From Sediminihabitans luteus (GTDB taxonomy: Bacteria; Actinomycetota; Actinomycetes; Actinomycetales; Cellulomonadaceae), in the NCBI RefSeq assembly GCF_002797595.1, contig NZ_PGFE01000001.1, positions 1,054,001-1,118,000 of the forward strand: a stretch of DNA of 64,000 nt. The letters run 5' to 3'. Position 1 is the first letter of the stretch, and the number at the start of each line of letters is the position of its first letter. The position numbers and the translations under genes are program-made. This document shows positions 51,426-59,007 of this stretch, piece after piece. The notes under the pieces are model-generated. The model saw only the letters and a program-made list of their open reading frames with translations, was not told the DNA's origin and did no database searches.

Positions 51426-52439
51426 ATGACCGAGACAATCGCAGCGGGCACGGCTGTCACGACCCGCGACGACCTCCCCACGCTCGACGGCCTGGGCGAC
51501 GCGCTCGACGCGTACCGCCGCGAGCTCACGGGCTACTGCTACCGGATGCTCGGCTCGTCGTTCGAGGCCGACGACGCGGTGCAGGACACCTTCGTGCGCG
51601 CCTGGCGCTCGTACGAGCGCTTCGAGGGCCGCTCGTCGTTGCGCTCGTGGCTCTACCGCATCGCGACCAACGTGTGCTTCGACGCGCTCGCGGGCCGGCA
51701 GCGGCGCGAGCGTCCCGTCGACATGACCGCGGCGCGCACCGCCGAGCTCGAGAACCTCGGCGACGTGCTGCCCGAGGACAGGTTCGTCCAGCCCGTCGCC
51801 GACGACTCGGTGCTGCCGCTCGACGGCGACCCGGCCGACGTCGCGGTGGGCAGGGAGTCGATCCGGCTCGCCTTCGTCGCCGCGATCCAGCACCTGCCGC
51901 CCAAGCAGCGTGCGGTCCTGATCCTGCGCGAGGTGCTGCGCTGGCGCGCCGACGAGGTCGCCACGCTGCTCGACACCACGGTCGCGTCGGTCAACAGCGC
52001 GCTGCAGCGGGCCCGGGCGACGCTCGCCGCGCGCACGCGCTGGAGCTCGGGGGCGCCGTCCGCGGTCGAGGCGGCCCTGCTCGCGCGGTACGTCGACGCG
52101 TTCGAGCGGTACGACATGGACGCGCTCGTCGCGCTGCTGCACGAGGACGCGACCCTCTCGATGCCGCCCTACGACCTGTGGCTGCGCGGCGCGCCCGAGG
52201 TCGTGCGCTGGATGGTCGGCCCCGGGCACGGGTGTCGCGGCTCGCGGCTCGTGCCCGTCGCAGCGAACGGGTCGGTCGCGTTCGGCCAGTACCGCCCGTC
52301 GCCCACCGGCGGGCACGACGCCTGGGCGCTGCAGGTGCTCGACCTCGACGCCGACGGCCGCGTGACCGGCATCGTCGCGTTCCTGGAGGTCGGCACCCAC
52401 TTCCCCCGCTTCGGGCTGCCGCTGCACCTCGACGCCTGA
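51426..52439 (+). CDS. ECF sigma factor with C-terminal SnoaL-like domain
   Basis: 337 residues. Sigma region 2 (YCYRMLGSSFEADDAVQDTFVRAWRSYERF) and region 4 (LPPKQRAVLILREVLRWRADEVATLLDTTVASVNSALQRARATL) are followed by a SnoaL/NTF2-like domain (about 205-337). This is the SigG/TIGR02960-type layout in which the C-terminal domain controls the sigma factor, so no separate anti-sigma gene is required. The ATG follows GAGGAG. It lies 63 bp after the phosphatase gene, whose HATPase could be part of the same signalling, though that is inferred. Confidence 0.9.
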   Translation: MTETIAAGTAVTTRDDLPTLDGLGDALDAYRRELTGYCYRMLGSSFEADDAVQDTFVRAWRSYERFEGRSSLRSWLYRIATNVCFDALAGRQRRERPVDMTAARTAELENLGDVLPEDRFVQPVADDSVLPLDGDPADVAVGRESIRLAFVAAIQHLPPKQRAVLILREVLRWRADEVATLLDTTVASVNSALQRARATLAARTRWSSGAPSAVEAALLARYVDAFERYDMDALVALLHEDATLSMPPYDLWLRGAPEVVRWMVGPGHGCRGSRLVPVAANGSVAFGQYRPSPTGGHDAWALQVLDLDADGRVTGIVAFLEVGTHFPRFGLPLHLDA

Positions 52440-52488
52440 GCCCCGGCGTCGGGCGCCCGCACGGCGCCCCTGCCGCGGGCGCCGACGA

Positions 52489-52500
52489 TACGGTGGACGC
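52489..52500 (+). promoter_or_regulatory. Leaderless promoter of the universal stress gene
   Basis: TACGGT (52489-52494), 6 bases, ATG at 52501. This transcript should also carry the two crcB genes. Confidence 0.6.
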
Positions 52501-53082
52501 ATGACGCACGGCGGCCGCCCGGCGGCGCACGACCCGGACCACCCGCACGGCGACGGGAGCCCCGGCTCCGGGCCGGTCGTGGTGGGCGTGCACCCCGGCC
52601 AGGGGCAGGACGTCGCCCGGCGGGCCGCGCAGCTCGCGCGCCGTCTCGGCGTGGGCCTGGTGTGCGTGTGGGTCGACCCGGCGAGCGTCCTGGAGCACGA
52701 CGCGGACGGCGCGCGCGTCGTCGTCCCGCTCGACCCGGACGGCGACGCCTGGGCGGGCGACGACGCCCTGCGCGCGGACCTCGCCGCGCAGCTCGACGGC
52801 ACCGGGGTCGCGTGGTCGTACGAGCGCACCGCGGGCGAGGTGCGCGACGGGATCGTCGCGGCCGCCGAGGCGCACGACGCGACGCTCGTGGTCGTCGGGA
52901 CGCACAAGCCCGGGTTCGGCCGGTGGATGGAGACCGTGATCGGCACGTCCGTCGCGGGGCGCCTCGCGCACTCGCAGCACCGGCCCGTGACGGTGCTGCC
53001 GAACCTGCACCACGACCACCGGGTCGACGACCGCCGGCGCGGCGATGACAGGACCGACGACGACGGGACCGACGCCCGGTGA
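52501..53082 (+). CDS. Universal stress protein (UspA family)
   Basis: 193 residues. A His/Asp/Pro-rich start leads into the Usp fold (VVVGVHPGQGQDVARRAAQLARRLG), ending with the nucleotide motif VVVGTHKPGFGRWMETVIGTSVAGRLAHSQHRPVTVLP (G-x2-G-x9-G-S/T type). The C-terminal tail is rich in Asp/Arg/His. Its TGA overlaps the start of the first crcB gene, so it is in an operon with the fluoride channels. Its role there is unknown. Confidence 0.87.
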   Translation: MTHGGRPAAHDPDHPHGDGSPGSGPVVVGVHPGQGQDVARRAAQLARRLGVGLVCVWVDPASVLEHDADGARVVVPLDPDGDAWAGDDALRADLAAQLDGTGVAWSYERTAGEVRDGIVAAAEAHDATLVVVGTHKPGFGRWMETVIGTSVAGRLAHSQHRPVTVLPNLHHDHRVDDRRRGDDRTDDDGTDAR

Positions 53083-53510
53083 CCGCAGAGTCCTCGCGGC
53101 CCCCGCGGCCCGCGCACGCGCAGCCCGCGCTCGTCGCCCTCGTGGTGCTCGGCGGGGCGGTCGGCACGGCCGGGCGGTACGGGCTCGCGCTCGCCGTCCC
53201 GACGGTCGCGGGCTGGCCGCTCGCGACCCTCACCGCGAACGTCGTCGGGGCGTTCTGCCTGGGCCTGCTGCTCGAGGCGCTCGTGCGCCGCGGCCCCGAG
53301 ACCACGGGCCTGCGGCGCGTGCGGCTCGGCGTCGGGACGGGCGCGCTCGGCGGGTTCACGACATTCTCGTCGCTCGCGTTCGAGATCGAGCGGCTCCTCG
53401 CGGGCGGTGACGTCGCGACCGCGCTCGGGTACGCCGCGGCGACGCTCGTGCTCGGCGCGCTCGCCTGCACGGGTGGCGTCGTGCTCGCAGCGCGGGGCGC
53501 ACGCGCATGA
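53079..53510 (+). CDS. crcB: Fluoride channel subunit CrcB/Fluc (first)
   Basis: 143 residues with four TM helices. Fluc signatures are GGAVGTAGRYGLAL, TLTANVVGAFCLGLL and GTGALGGFTTFSSLAFE (with the Phe-box and the Thr-rich turn). Fluc exports fluoride as a dual-topology dimer; a pair of genes gives a heterodimer. The GTG overlaps the Usp stop (GTGA) and the stop overlaps the second crcB start (ATGA). The N-terminus before TM1 (about 20 residues) is longer than usual. Confidence 0.92.
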   Translation: MTAESSRPPRPAHAQPALVALVVLGGAVGTAGRYGLALAVPTVAGWPLATLTANVVGAFCLGLLLEALVRRGPETTGLRRVRLGVGTGALGGFTTFSSLAFEIERLLAGGDVATALGYAAATLVLGALACTGGVVLAARGARA

Positions 53511-53875
53511 CGTTCGTGCTGGTGTGCGTGTGCGGCGGCCTGGGCGCCGGGGCGCGCTTCGTGACCGACGGCGTGATCCGGGCGCGCTGGCGCACCGCCT
53601 TCCCGTGGGCGACGTTCACGATCAACGTGCTGGGATCGTTCGTGATCGGCGTCGTCATGGGCGCCGTGATCCACCACGACGCCCCCGAGGCCTGGCACCT
53701 GTACGCCGCGACCGGGTTCTGCGGCGGGTTCACCACGTTCTCGACCGCGATGGTCGAGACGGTGCGGCTCGCGCAGTCGGACCGCGGGCGGCTCGCGCTC
53801 GCCAACGCGCTCGGCACCACGGTCGCGGCCGTCGCGGCCGCGGCGCTCGGCATCGCGCTCGCCGCCGCGCTGTAG
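53507..53875 (+). CDS. crcB: Fluoride channel subunit CrcB/Fluc (second)
   Basis: 122 residues, four TM helices. Motifs are GGLGAGARFVTDGVI, TFTINVLGSFVIGVV and GFCGGFTTFSTAMVE. It pairs with the upstream copy; the two have opposite charge patterns, as expected for a heterodimer with antiparallel topology. No fluoride riboswitch is present, because the pair is fused translationally to the Usp gene. It is convergent with the VOC gene, 18 bp apart. Confidence 0.92.
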   Translation: MTFVLVCVCGGLGAGARFVTDGVIRARWRTAFPWATFTINVLGSFVIGVVMGAVIHHDAPEAWHLYAATGFCGGFTTFSTAMVETVRLAQSDRGRLALANALGTTVAAVAAAALGIALAAAL

Positions 53876-53893
53876 TGCCGCGCCCGACGCCGG

Positions 53894-54271
53894 TCAGCGC
53901 GCGTCGTCCGCCAGCACGGACAGGACGTTGCCCGCGGGGTCGGTGAACCACGCGATCTCCGGGCCGCCGCCGCGGAACACCCCGTCGTCGTCGACCGCCG
54001 TGGGTGTGCCCTCGTACGTCTCGAACTCGACGCCGCGCGCCCTCAGCTCGGCCACGGCCGCCGCGACGTCGGGCACGGGGAAGTTGAGGATCGTGAAGGA
54101 CGCCGGCCGGTGCGCCTCGCCCTTGGGGTAGACGAGCACGTCGACGCCCGGAGCGATGGTCACGCGCAGCATGTCGTCGCCCTCGACGGGCAGGCCGAGC
54201 ACGTCGCCGTAGAAGGCGCGCGCCGCGGGGACGTCGTCGACCGAGAACCCGCTGAACCCGGTGGTGAACAT
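53894..54271 (-). CDS. VOC-family (glyoxalase/bleomycin resistance) protein
   Basis: 125 residues, one vicinal-oxygen-chelate module: FSGFSVDDVPAARAFYGDVLGLPVE at the start and GPEIAWFTDPAGNVLSVLADD at the end. Metal-ligand positions are partly non-His, so it could bind a small molecule rather than catalyse. The ATG at 54271 follows GGAG. Single-gene unit; the substrate is unknown. Confidence 0.85.
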   Translation of the reverse strand: MFTTGFSGFSVDDVPAARAFYGDVLGLPVEGDDMLRVTIAPGVDVLVYPKGEAHRPASFTILNFPVPDVAAAVAELRARGVEFETYEGTPTAVDDDGVFRGGGPEIAWFTDPAGNVLSVLADDAR

Positions 54272-54377
54272 GGTTGCTCCGCTCCGGCCGTCGGGCGACG
54301 GCCTCCGAGGGGCAGACCGTCCCCCGGGCCGGAACTCATCGCCGACCAGCCGCGGGCCGCTGTGGGAGGCTGGGTCG

Positions 54378-54668
54378 GTGCCGTCGTACCGCGTGACCCT
54401 CGCCGTCGGGGCGCTCGACCGCTCGACGGACCCGGCCACCGTGCTCCCCGCGACCGCGGATGCCGTGGCCGCGCTCGCGACGGTCGAGGCGACCGACATC
54501 GCGGTCGTGCGCGGCCAGGCCCGGATCACGGTGCGGTTCATGGTCGACACCGACGTCGCGGCCGCGCAGGTCGGGCTCGCCGCGTACCACCGGGTCGAGG
54601 AGATGGCCGAGGCGTCGCCGCCCAGGGTCACGCGCCGGTGGGGCAACCGGTGGCACCCGCTGCGCTGA
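54378..54668 (+). CDS. Hypothetical protein, 96 residues
   Basis: It starts VPSYRVTLAVGALDRS and contains a ferredoxin-like beta-alpha-beta pattern (VEATDIAVVRGQARITVRFMVD then a helix and RRWGNRWHPLR). The GTG at 54378 lies after GGGAGG with 8-9 bases spacing. A longer frame would overlap the divergent VOC gene. It precedes the exonuclease gene by 38 bp on the same strand. No known function. Confidence 0.6.
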   Translation: MPSYRVTLAVGALDRSTDPATVLPATADAVAALATVEATDIAVVRGQARITVRFMVDTDVAAAQVGLAAYHRVEEMAEASPPRVTRRWGNRWHPLR

Positions 54669-54693
54669 CGCCGTCCGCGTCGCCCCCCACCGC

Positions 54694-54706
54694 TACCGTG
54701 GGGCGC
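54694..54706 (+). promoter_or_regulatory. Leaderless promoter of the exonuclease gene
   Basis: TACCGT (54694-54699), 7 bases, ATG at 54707. This indicates that the exonuclease has its own promoter although the upstream gene is close. Confidence 0.6.
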
Positions 54707-55675
54707 ATGACCGACCGCCCCGAGAAGCTGCTGCTGCTCGACACCGCCTCGCTGTACTTCCGCGCGTTCTACGGCGTCCCGGACTCGCTGCGCGCGCCCG
54801 ACGGGTCGCCGGTGAACGCCGTCCGCGGGCTGCTCGACATGATCGCGACGCTCGTGACCGAGTACCGGCCGACGCGGCTCGTCGCCTGCTGGGACGACGA
54901 CTGGCGGCCCGCGTTCCGGGTCGCGGCGATCCCCAGCTACAAGGCGCACCGCGTCGCGACGCCCGCGGGCGGCTCGGCCGGCGGGTCGGACGCCGGCGAC
55001 GTCGAGGAGGTGCCCGACGCGCTCACGCCGCAGGTCGCGGTGATCGTCGAGGTGCTCGCGGCGCTCGGCATCGCCCGCGTGGGCGTGCCCGGCTACGAGG
55101 CGGACGACGTGATCGGCACGCTCGTCGCGCGCGAGCTCGCGTCCGGGTCGGGCGTGCCGGTCGACGTCGTCACGGGCGACCGCGACCTGTTCCAGCTCGT
55201 CGACGACGCCGCGGGCGTGCGCGTGCTCTACCCCGCCCGCGGCGTCAAGGACCTCACGGTCGTCGACGAGGCGCTGCTGCGCGAGAAGTACGCGGTCGCC
55301 TCGGGCCGTGCGTACGCCGAGATGGCGACGCTGCGCGGCGACCCCTCGGACGGGCTGCCGGGCGTCGCGGGCATCGGCGAGAAGACCGCCGCGAAGCTGC
55401 TCGACCGGTACGGCTCGCTCGACGGGATCCTCGCCGCGCGCGACGACGAGTCCGACAAGGGCCTGACCGCGACGCAGCGTCGCCGCCTCGTCGAGGCCGC
55501 CGACTACCTGGCCGTCGCGCCCGTGGTCGTGACCGTCGCCCCCGACGCCCCCGTGGGCGAGGTGTCGGACGCCGTCCCCGCGGCCCCGGCCGACCCCGCG
55601 GCCCTCGACGCGCTGACCGAGCGCTGGGGGCTGCGCTCGAGCGTGCAGCGCGTGCTGGGTGCGCTGGGCTCGTGA
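54707..55675 (+). CDS. Stand-alone 5'-3' exonuclease (PolA N-domain homologue)
   Basis: 322 residues. LLLDTASLYFRAFYGVP, VACWDDDWRPAFR, GYEADDVIGTLV, VVTGDRDLFQLVDD and the helix-hairpin-helix SDGLPGVAGIGEKTAAKLL are the full set of the FEN-like 5'-3' exonuclease of DNA polymerase I, with the metal aspartates in place. It removes RNA primers or flaps. There is no polymerase domain; such single-domain paralogues are common in actinobacteria. The stop overlaps the start of the kinase gene (GTGA). Confidence 0.93.
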   Translation: MTDRPEKLLLLDTASLYFRAFYGVPDSLRAPDGSPVNAVRGLLDMIATLVTEYRPTRLVACWDDDWRPAFRVAAIPSYKAHRVATPAGGSAGGSDAGDVEEVPDALTPQVAVIVEVLAALGIARVGVPGYEADDVIGTLVARELASGSGVPVDVVTGDRDLFQLVDDAAGVRVLYPARGVKDLTVVDEALLREKYAVASGRAYAEMATLRGDPSDGLPGVAGIGEKTAAKLLDRYGSLDGILAARDDESDKGLTATQRRRLVEAADYLAVAPVVVTVAPDAPVGEVSDAVPAAPADPAALDALTERWGLRSSVQRVLGALGS

Positions 55676-56403
55676 TCGCCGAGCTCACCGACCGCATCGC
55701 CGCCGAGCAGCGTCTCGCAGGCCGGCCGATCGTCGTCGGCGTCTCGGGGTACGGGGGGTCGGGCAAGTCGACCCTCGCGAGGCGGATCGTCGCCGCGGTG
55801 CCGGGCGCGGTCCGGATGCGCGGTGACGACTTCCTCGATCCGGTGCGCTCGCACCGGCGCTCGACCGACTGGGACGGCGTCGAGCGTGAGCGCCTCGTCA
55901 CGGAGGTGCTCACGCCGTTCCGCGAGAGCCGTGCATCGACGTTCCGGCGTTTCGACTGGGGCGTGCGTGCGCTCGGCGCCCCGGAGCCCGTGCCCGTCGC
56001 CGACGTGATGGTGGTCGACCTGATCGGGCTGTTCCACCCTGACGCGTCGCCCGCGCTGGACGTCGCGGTGTGGTGCGACGTCGACCTGGCGACCGCGACG
56101 TCCCGCGGCATGGCGCGCGACGCCGATCTCGGGCGGCGGCACGACGCCCTGTGGAACGAGGTCTGGGTGCCGAACGAGCGCGACTTCGAGGCGCGGTTCG
56201 CGCCGCGGGACCGGGCCGACCTGCTGGTCGACGTCCGCATCGACACGGCCTCGACGCCTGCGGGAGCCGAGGCGGCGGGCACCGGCTCGGGCGCCTCCTG
56301 GACCGTGCGCGGCATGTTGTTGCCGGTCACGACGCCGCGCTCGTTCCACTCCACGGACGTCCGCGCCGCGATGAGCGACGGGGTCGCGACGAGGGCCAGG
56401 TGA
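55672..56403 (+). CDS. Uridine kinase-like P-loop protein with chimeric C-terminus
   Basis: 243 residues. The Walker A motif GVSGYGGSGKSTLARRI (about 22-38) and RMRGDDFLDP, DWDGVERERL and VVDLIGLF mark the uridine kinase/phosphoribulokinase-like fold, which phosphorylates a nucleoside or similar alcohol. The core ends near residue 196. The last 47 residues are encoded by DNA (56261-56397) that is a copy of antisense MFS-gene sequence from 56757-56811 and 56983-57064. So the tail is not native. Whether the kinase still works is unknown, but its core is intact. The GTG is coupled to the exonuclease gene. Confidence 0.82.
   Translation: MIAELTDRIAAEQRLAGRPIVVGVSGYGGSGKSTLARRIVAAVPGAVRMRGDDFLDPVRSHRRSTDWDGVERERLVTEVLTPFRESRASTFRRFDWGVRALGAPEPVPVADVMVVDLIGLFHPDASPALDVAVWCDVDLATATSRGMARDADLGRRHDALWNEVWVPNERDFEARFAPRDRADLLVDVRIDTASTPAGAEAAGTGSGASWTVRGMLLPVTTPRSFHSTDVRAAMSDGVATRAR
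56261..56397 (-). pseudogene. Remnant of a duplicated MFS transporter gene
   Basis: Segment 56261-56315 matches 56757-56811 with one mismatch, and 56313-56394 matches 56983-57064 with four mismatches. The join at a shared CATG corresponds to a 174-bp (58-codon, in-frame) deletion. On the minus strand it encodes WNERGVVTGNN then MPRTVQEAPEPVP, the C-terminal region of the MFS protein, but with the stop codon lost (CTA to CGA). It is the relic of a second MFS copy, lying inside the kinase frame. Confidence 0.8.
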
Positions 56404-56427
56404 ACCTCACCGCAGAGGGCGTATCCG

Positions 56428-56729
56428 TCACAGGCCGAGGGCGGCGTAGAGCGCGTCAGCGTCGATGCGCTCCCCGTCGTCCTCAGCCCGCGCCTGCGCC
56501 ACGGCGAGGCTGTCCACGAGTTCCTCGAGGCGCTCGAGGTGCTCCAATTCGTCCATCCCCATCAGCACGCCGGCAGGCCGGCAGGCCGACCGTTACGGGT
56601 GATGACGATGCGCTCGTGACCGAAGTTCGCCCGCGAGAGCAGATGGGACCAGTCCGCACGGCCTTCTCGCGTGCTGACGACGGCGGAAGCCGTCCGGGGC
56701 ACCCACGCGAGTTCGACGATCGGTTCCAT
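56428..56729 (-). pseudogene. Frameshifted Phd/YefM-type antitoxin
   Basis: The minus-strand frame starts at ATG 56729: MEPIVELAWVPRTASAVVS...LLSRANFGHERIVITRNGRPAG, a Phd/YefM antitoxin N-domain. It stops early. In another frame VLMGMDELEHLERLEELVDSLAVAQ...LYAALGL continues to TGA at 56428. An exact 8-bp tandem duplication CGGCAGGC (56571-56586) explains the shift; removing one unit gives a 97-codon protein. No toxin gene follows. It could be a real pseudogene or a slippage (phase-variable) site. Confidence 0.75.
56571..56586. repeat. 8-bp tandem duplication in the antitoxin
   Basis: CGGCAGGC occurs twice in direct tandem. It is the site of the reading-frame break in the antitoxin gene. Confidence 0.85.
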
Positions 56730-56741
56730 GCATCGACGATA
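56730..56741 (-). promoter_or_regulatory. Leaderless promoter of the antitoxin pseudogene
   Basis: Minus-strand TATCGT (56736-56741), 6 bases, ATG at 56729. The promoter looks intact although the gene is frameshifted. Confidence 0.5.
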
Positions 56742-56763
56742 CGTCAGAGTGGCCCGCGGGAGC

Positions 56764-58221
56764 CTAGGCGGCGGGCACCGGCTCGGGCGCCTCCTGGACC
56801 GTGCGCGGCATGCACAGCGCCGCCGCGAGCGTCGCGACGGCGGCGACCGCGACCGCGACGAACACCACCTGCGAGGCGTCGCCGACGACGGCGGGGTCGC
56901 CCGCGCCGTCCGCCCCGAGGACGTTGTTGGCGAGCGCTCCGAAGATCGCGACGCCGACGGCGCTGCCGATGGACCGCGCGAACATGTTGTTGCCCGTCAC
57001 GACGCCGCGCTCGTTCCACGGCACGGACGTCTGCGCCGCGATGAGCGACGGGGTCGCGACGAGGCCGAGGCCGAGGCCGACCACGAACGTCGAGAGCGCG
57101 ACCGACACGACCGACGGCGAGCCGGCGAGGAACGCCATGAGGAGCGTCCCGGTGATCGCGAGACCCATCCCGATGAGCACGGTGCGACGGAACCCGATGC
57201 GCAGGTACAGGCGCCCGGACAACGAGGCCGCGATCGGCCACCCGAGGGTCAGCGCGGCGATCGCGAGCCCGGACACGAGAGGCGAGACGCCGAGGGTGCC
57301 CTCGAGGAAGGTCGGCACGAACGACGTCAGACCGATGAGGATCGCGCCGACGCCGAGCGCGACCAGGGCGGTCGAGAGCAGCAGGCGTCGCGAGAACACC
57401 CACAGCGGCAGCACGGGCTCGGGGGCGCGACGCTCGACGAGCACGAACGCGACGAGCAGGACGCCGCCGAGGGCGAACCCGCCGATCGACTGCCAGGAGC
57501 CCCAGGCCCACGCCTGCCCGCCCTCGAGCACGCTGAGGATCAGCAGGGTCAGGGACGTCGTCAGCAGGGTCGCGCCCGCGTAGTCGATGCGGTGCGTCGT
57601 CTTCTCGATCGTCTCGTCGAAGCTGCGCACGATGAGGTACCCGGCGAGCAGGCACAGCGGGACGTTGACGAAGAAGATCCAGCGCCAGATGCCGAGCTCC
57701 GAGAACACCCCGCCGAGGGTCGGGCCGACGACCGACGAGATCGCCCAGACGCTCGCGAGGTAGCCCTGGACCTTGGCGCGCTCGGCGAGCGTGTAGATGT
57801 CGCCCGCGATCGTGATCGCCATGGGCTGGACCGCGCCGGCCCCGAGGCCCTGGACCGCGCGGAACGCGATGAGCGCGGGCATGGACCACGCGAGGCCGCA
57901 CAGCAGCGAGCCCAGCAGGAACAGACCGATCCCCAGCAGGACGATCGGCTTGCGGCCCACCACGTCGGAGAGCTTGGCGTACACCGGCACCGACACGGCC
58001 TGCGCGAGCAGGTACACCGAGAACAGCCACGGGAACTGCGCGAACCCGCCGAGGTCGTCGACGATCGTCGGGACGGCGGTCGCGAGGATCGTCGCGTCGA
58101 TCGCGATGAGCCCGGTCGTCATCATCAGGGCGATCAGGATGGGGCCGCGCTCGGACCGGAAGCCCACGTCAGAAGTCACGACGTGCGCAACCGCGCGGAG
58201 CCCGACGGTGTTCCCGGGCAA
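56764..58221 (-). CDS. MFS drug exporter, DHA2 (EmrB/QacA) family
   Basis: 485 residues with 14 predicted TM helices. Motifs are IDATILATAVPTIVDDLGG in TM1, KLSDVVGRKPIVLLG (motif A), and RAVQGLGAGAVQPMAITIAGDI; the C-terminus is VPWNERGVVTGNNMFARSIGSAVG. It would export drugs or small amphipathic molecules by proton antiport. The start is unclear: TTG at 58221 is the longest form, and GTG at 58179 gives VTSDVGFRSERG; both precede TM1. Parts of its 3' end are duplicated at 56261-56397. It is divergent from the VapBC-type pair. Confidence 0.92.
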   Translation of the reverse strand: MPGNTVGLRAVAHVVTSDVGFRSERGPILIALMMTTGLIAIDATILATAVPTIVDDLGGFAQFPWLFSVYLLAQAVSVPVYAKLSDVVGRKPIVLLGIGLFLLGSLLCGLAWSMPALIAFRAVQGLGAGAVQPMAITIAGDIYTLAERAKVQGYLASVWAISSVVGPTLGGVFSELGIWRWIFFVNVPLCLLAGYLIVRSFDETIEKTTHRIDYAGATLLTTSLTLLILSVLEGGQAWAWGSWQSIGGFALGGVLLVAFVLVERRAPEPVLPLWVFSRRLLLSTALVALGVGAILIGLTSFVPTFLEGTLGVSPLVSGLAIAALTLGWPIAASLSGRLYLRIGFRRTVLIGMGLAITGTLLMAFLAGSPSVVSVALSTFVVGLGLGLVATPSLIAAQTSVPWNERGVVTGNNMFARSIGSAVGVAIFGALANNVLGADGAGDPAVVGDASQVVFVAVAVAAVATLAAALCMPRTVQEAPEPVPAA

Positions 58222-58264
58222 TCTTCTCGTGCACAGCGACGGTACGCAGCATGCATACTCCTGC

Positions 58265-58276
58265 TAACGTATGAGC
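58265..58276 (+). promoter_or_regulatory. Leaderless promoter of the toxin-antitoxin operon
   Basis: TAACGT (58265-58270), 6 bases, ATG at 58277. TGCATACT nearby and the ATG-rich AT-poor context suggest an autoregulated promoter, but no clear palindrome is seen. Confidence 0.5.
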
Positions 58277-58540
58277 ATGTCCTTGCTCGAACGACGCCTG
58301 CAGATCCTGGTAGACCAGGAGCGGTACGCCCGCCTCGAGGCGGAGGCGACTGCGCGAGGCTCATCGGTGGCCACGGTCGTCCGCGAAGCGATCGACCAGC
58401 ACTTCGCGTCGGACGTCGCCCTGCGGGCCTCCGCCGCGCGTGACTTCCTGGCCGAACCATTGACGGACGCCGGGCCCGAGCCCGACTGGGCCGAGTCCAA
58501 GCGCGCCTTGGTCGGCGACATCGCGCCACAGGTACCGTGA
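58277..58540 (+). CDS. Ribbon-helix-helix antitoxin (VapB-like)
   Basis: 87 residues from the ATG at 58277 (an in-frame ATG at 58271 overlaps the promoter spacing and would give two more). It begins MSLLERRLQILVDQERYARLEAEATARGSSVATVVREAIDQHF, a ribbon-helix-helix DNA-binding unit; the acidic Pro-rich C-terminal half (LAEPLTDAGPEPDWAESKRALVGD) is the usual toxin-wrapping tail. Its TGA overlaps the toxin GTG (GTGA). It should neutralise the PIN toxin and repress the operon. Confidence 0.88.
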   Translation: MSLLERRLQILVDQERYARLEAEATARGSSVATVVREAIDQHFASDVALRASAARDFLAEPLTDAGPEPDWAESKRALVGDIAPQVP

Positions 58541-58986
58541 CGACGACCGGATCTCGGCGCGAGGGCGTCGTGGGCGGGCGCACGCTCGTCGACACGGCAG
58601 TGTTCGCCTACGCGCTCGGTGGGGCGCACGAGCAGCGCGACGCATGCCGAGCGGTCATCGCCGCCGCCGAACGGGGAGTCGTCGAGCTGCACGCGAGCAT
58701 CGAGCTCGTGCAGGAGCTGGTCCACCACCGGATGCGGCGGACAAACCGTGCGGACGCGGTACGGCAGGCGCAGCTCGCTGCCGCGGTCTGCGTGCTCCAC
58801 CCCTTCGATCGTGCCGTTCTCGACCGTTCCCTGGCGCTCGTCGCGCGCACAACGCTCGGCGGACGGGACGCCGTGCACGCCGCGACGGGCCTCCTGCTCG
58901 GCATCTCCGTCATCCTCTCGCCAGACCGTGACTATGACGGCGTCCCGGGGCTTCGACGTGTGGACCCGGTCGACCTCGAACTCTGA
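58537..58986 (+). CDS. PIN-domain toxin (VapC-like)
   Basis: 149 residues. PIN nuclease with GGRTLVDTAVFAYALGG (first acidic residue), ELVQELVHHRM (glutamate), GGRDAVHAATGLLLGI (aspartate) and ILSPDRDYDGVPGLRRVDPV (last aspartates), so the acidic metal site is complete. VapC toxins are RNases that cleave tRNA or rRNA sites. The GTG is coupled to the antitoxin. It lies convergent to the aldehyde dehydrogenase gene, 21 bp apart, next to a rearranged region that contains a second antitoxin in decay. Confidence 0.88.
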   Translation: MTTTGSRREGVVGGRTLVDTAVFAYALGGAHEQRDACRAVIAAAERGVVELHASIELVQELVHHRMRRTNRADAVRQAQLAAAVCVLHPFDRAVLDRSLALVARTTLGGRDAVHAATGLLLGISVILSPDRDYDGVPGLRRVDPVDLEL

Positions 58987-59007
58987 CGCCGTGGGGCCCT
59001 CAGCGCC

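Noticed and set aside
53060-53110. Fluoride riboswitch before crcB
   Set aside because: The first crcB start overlaps the Usp stop; there is no leader that could hold the aptamer.
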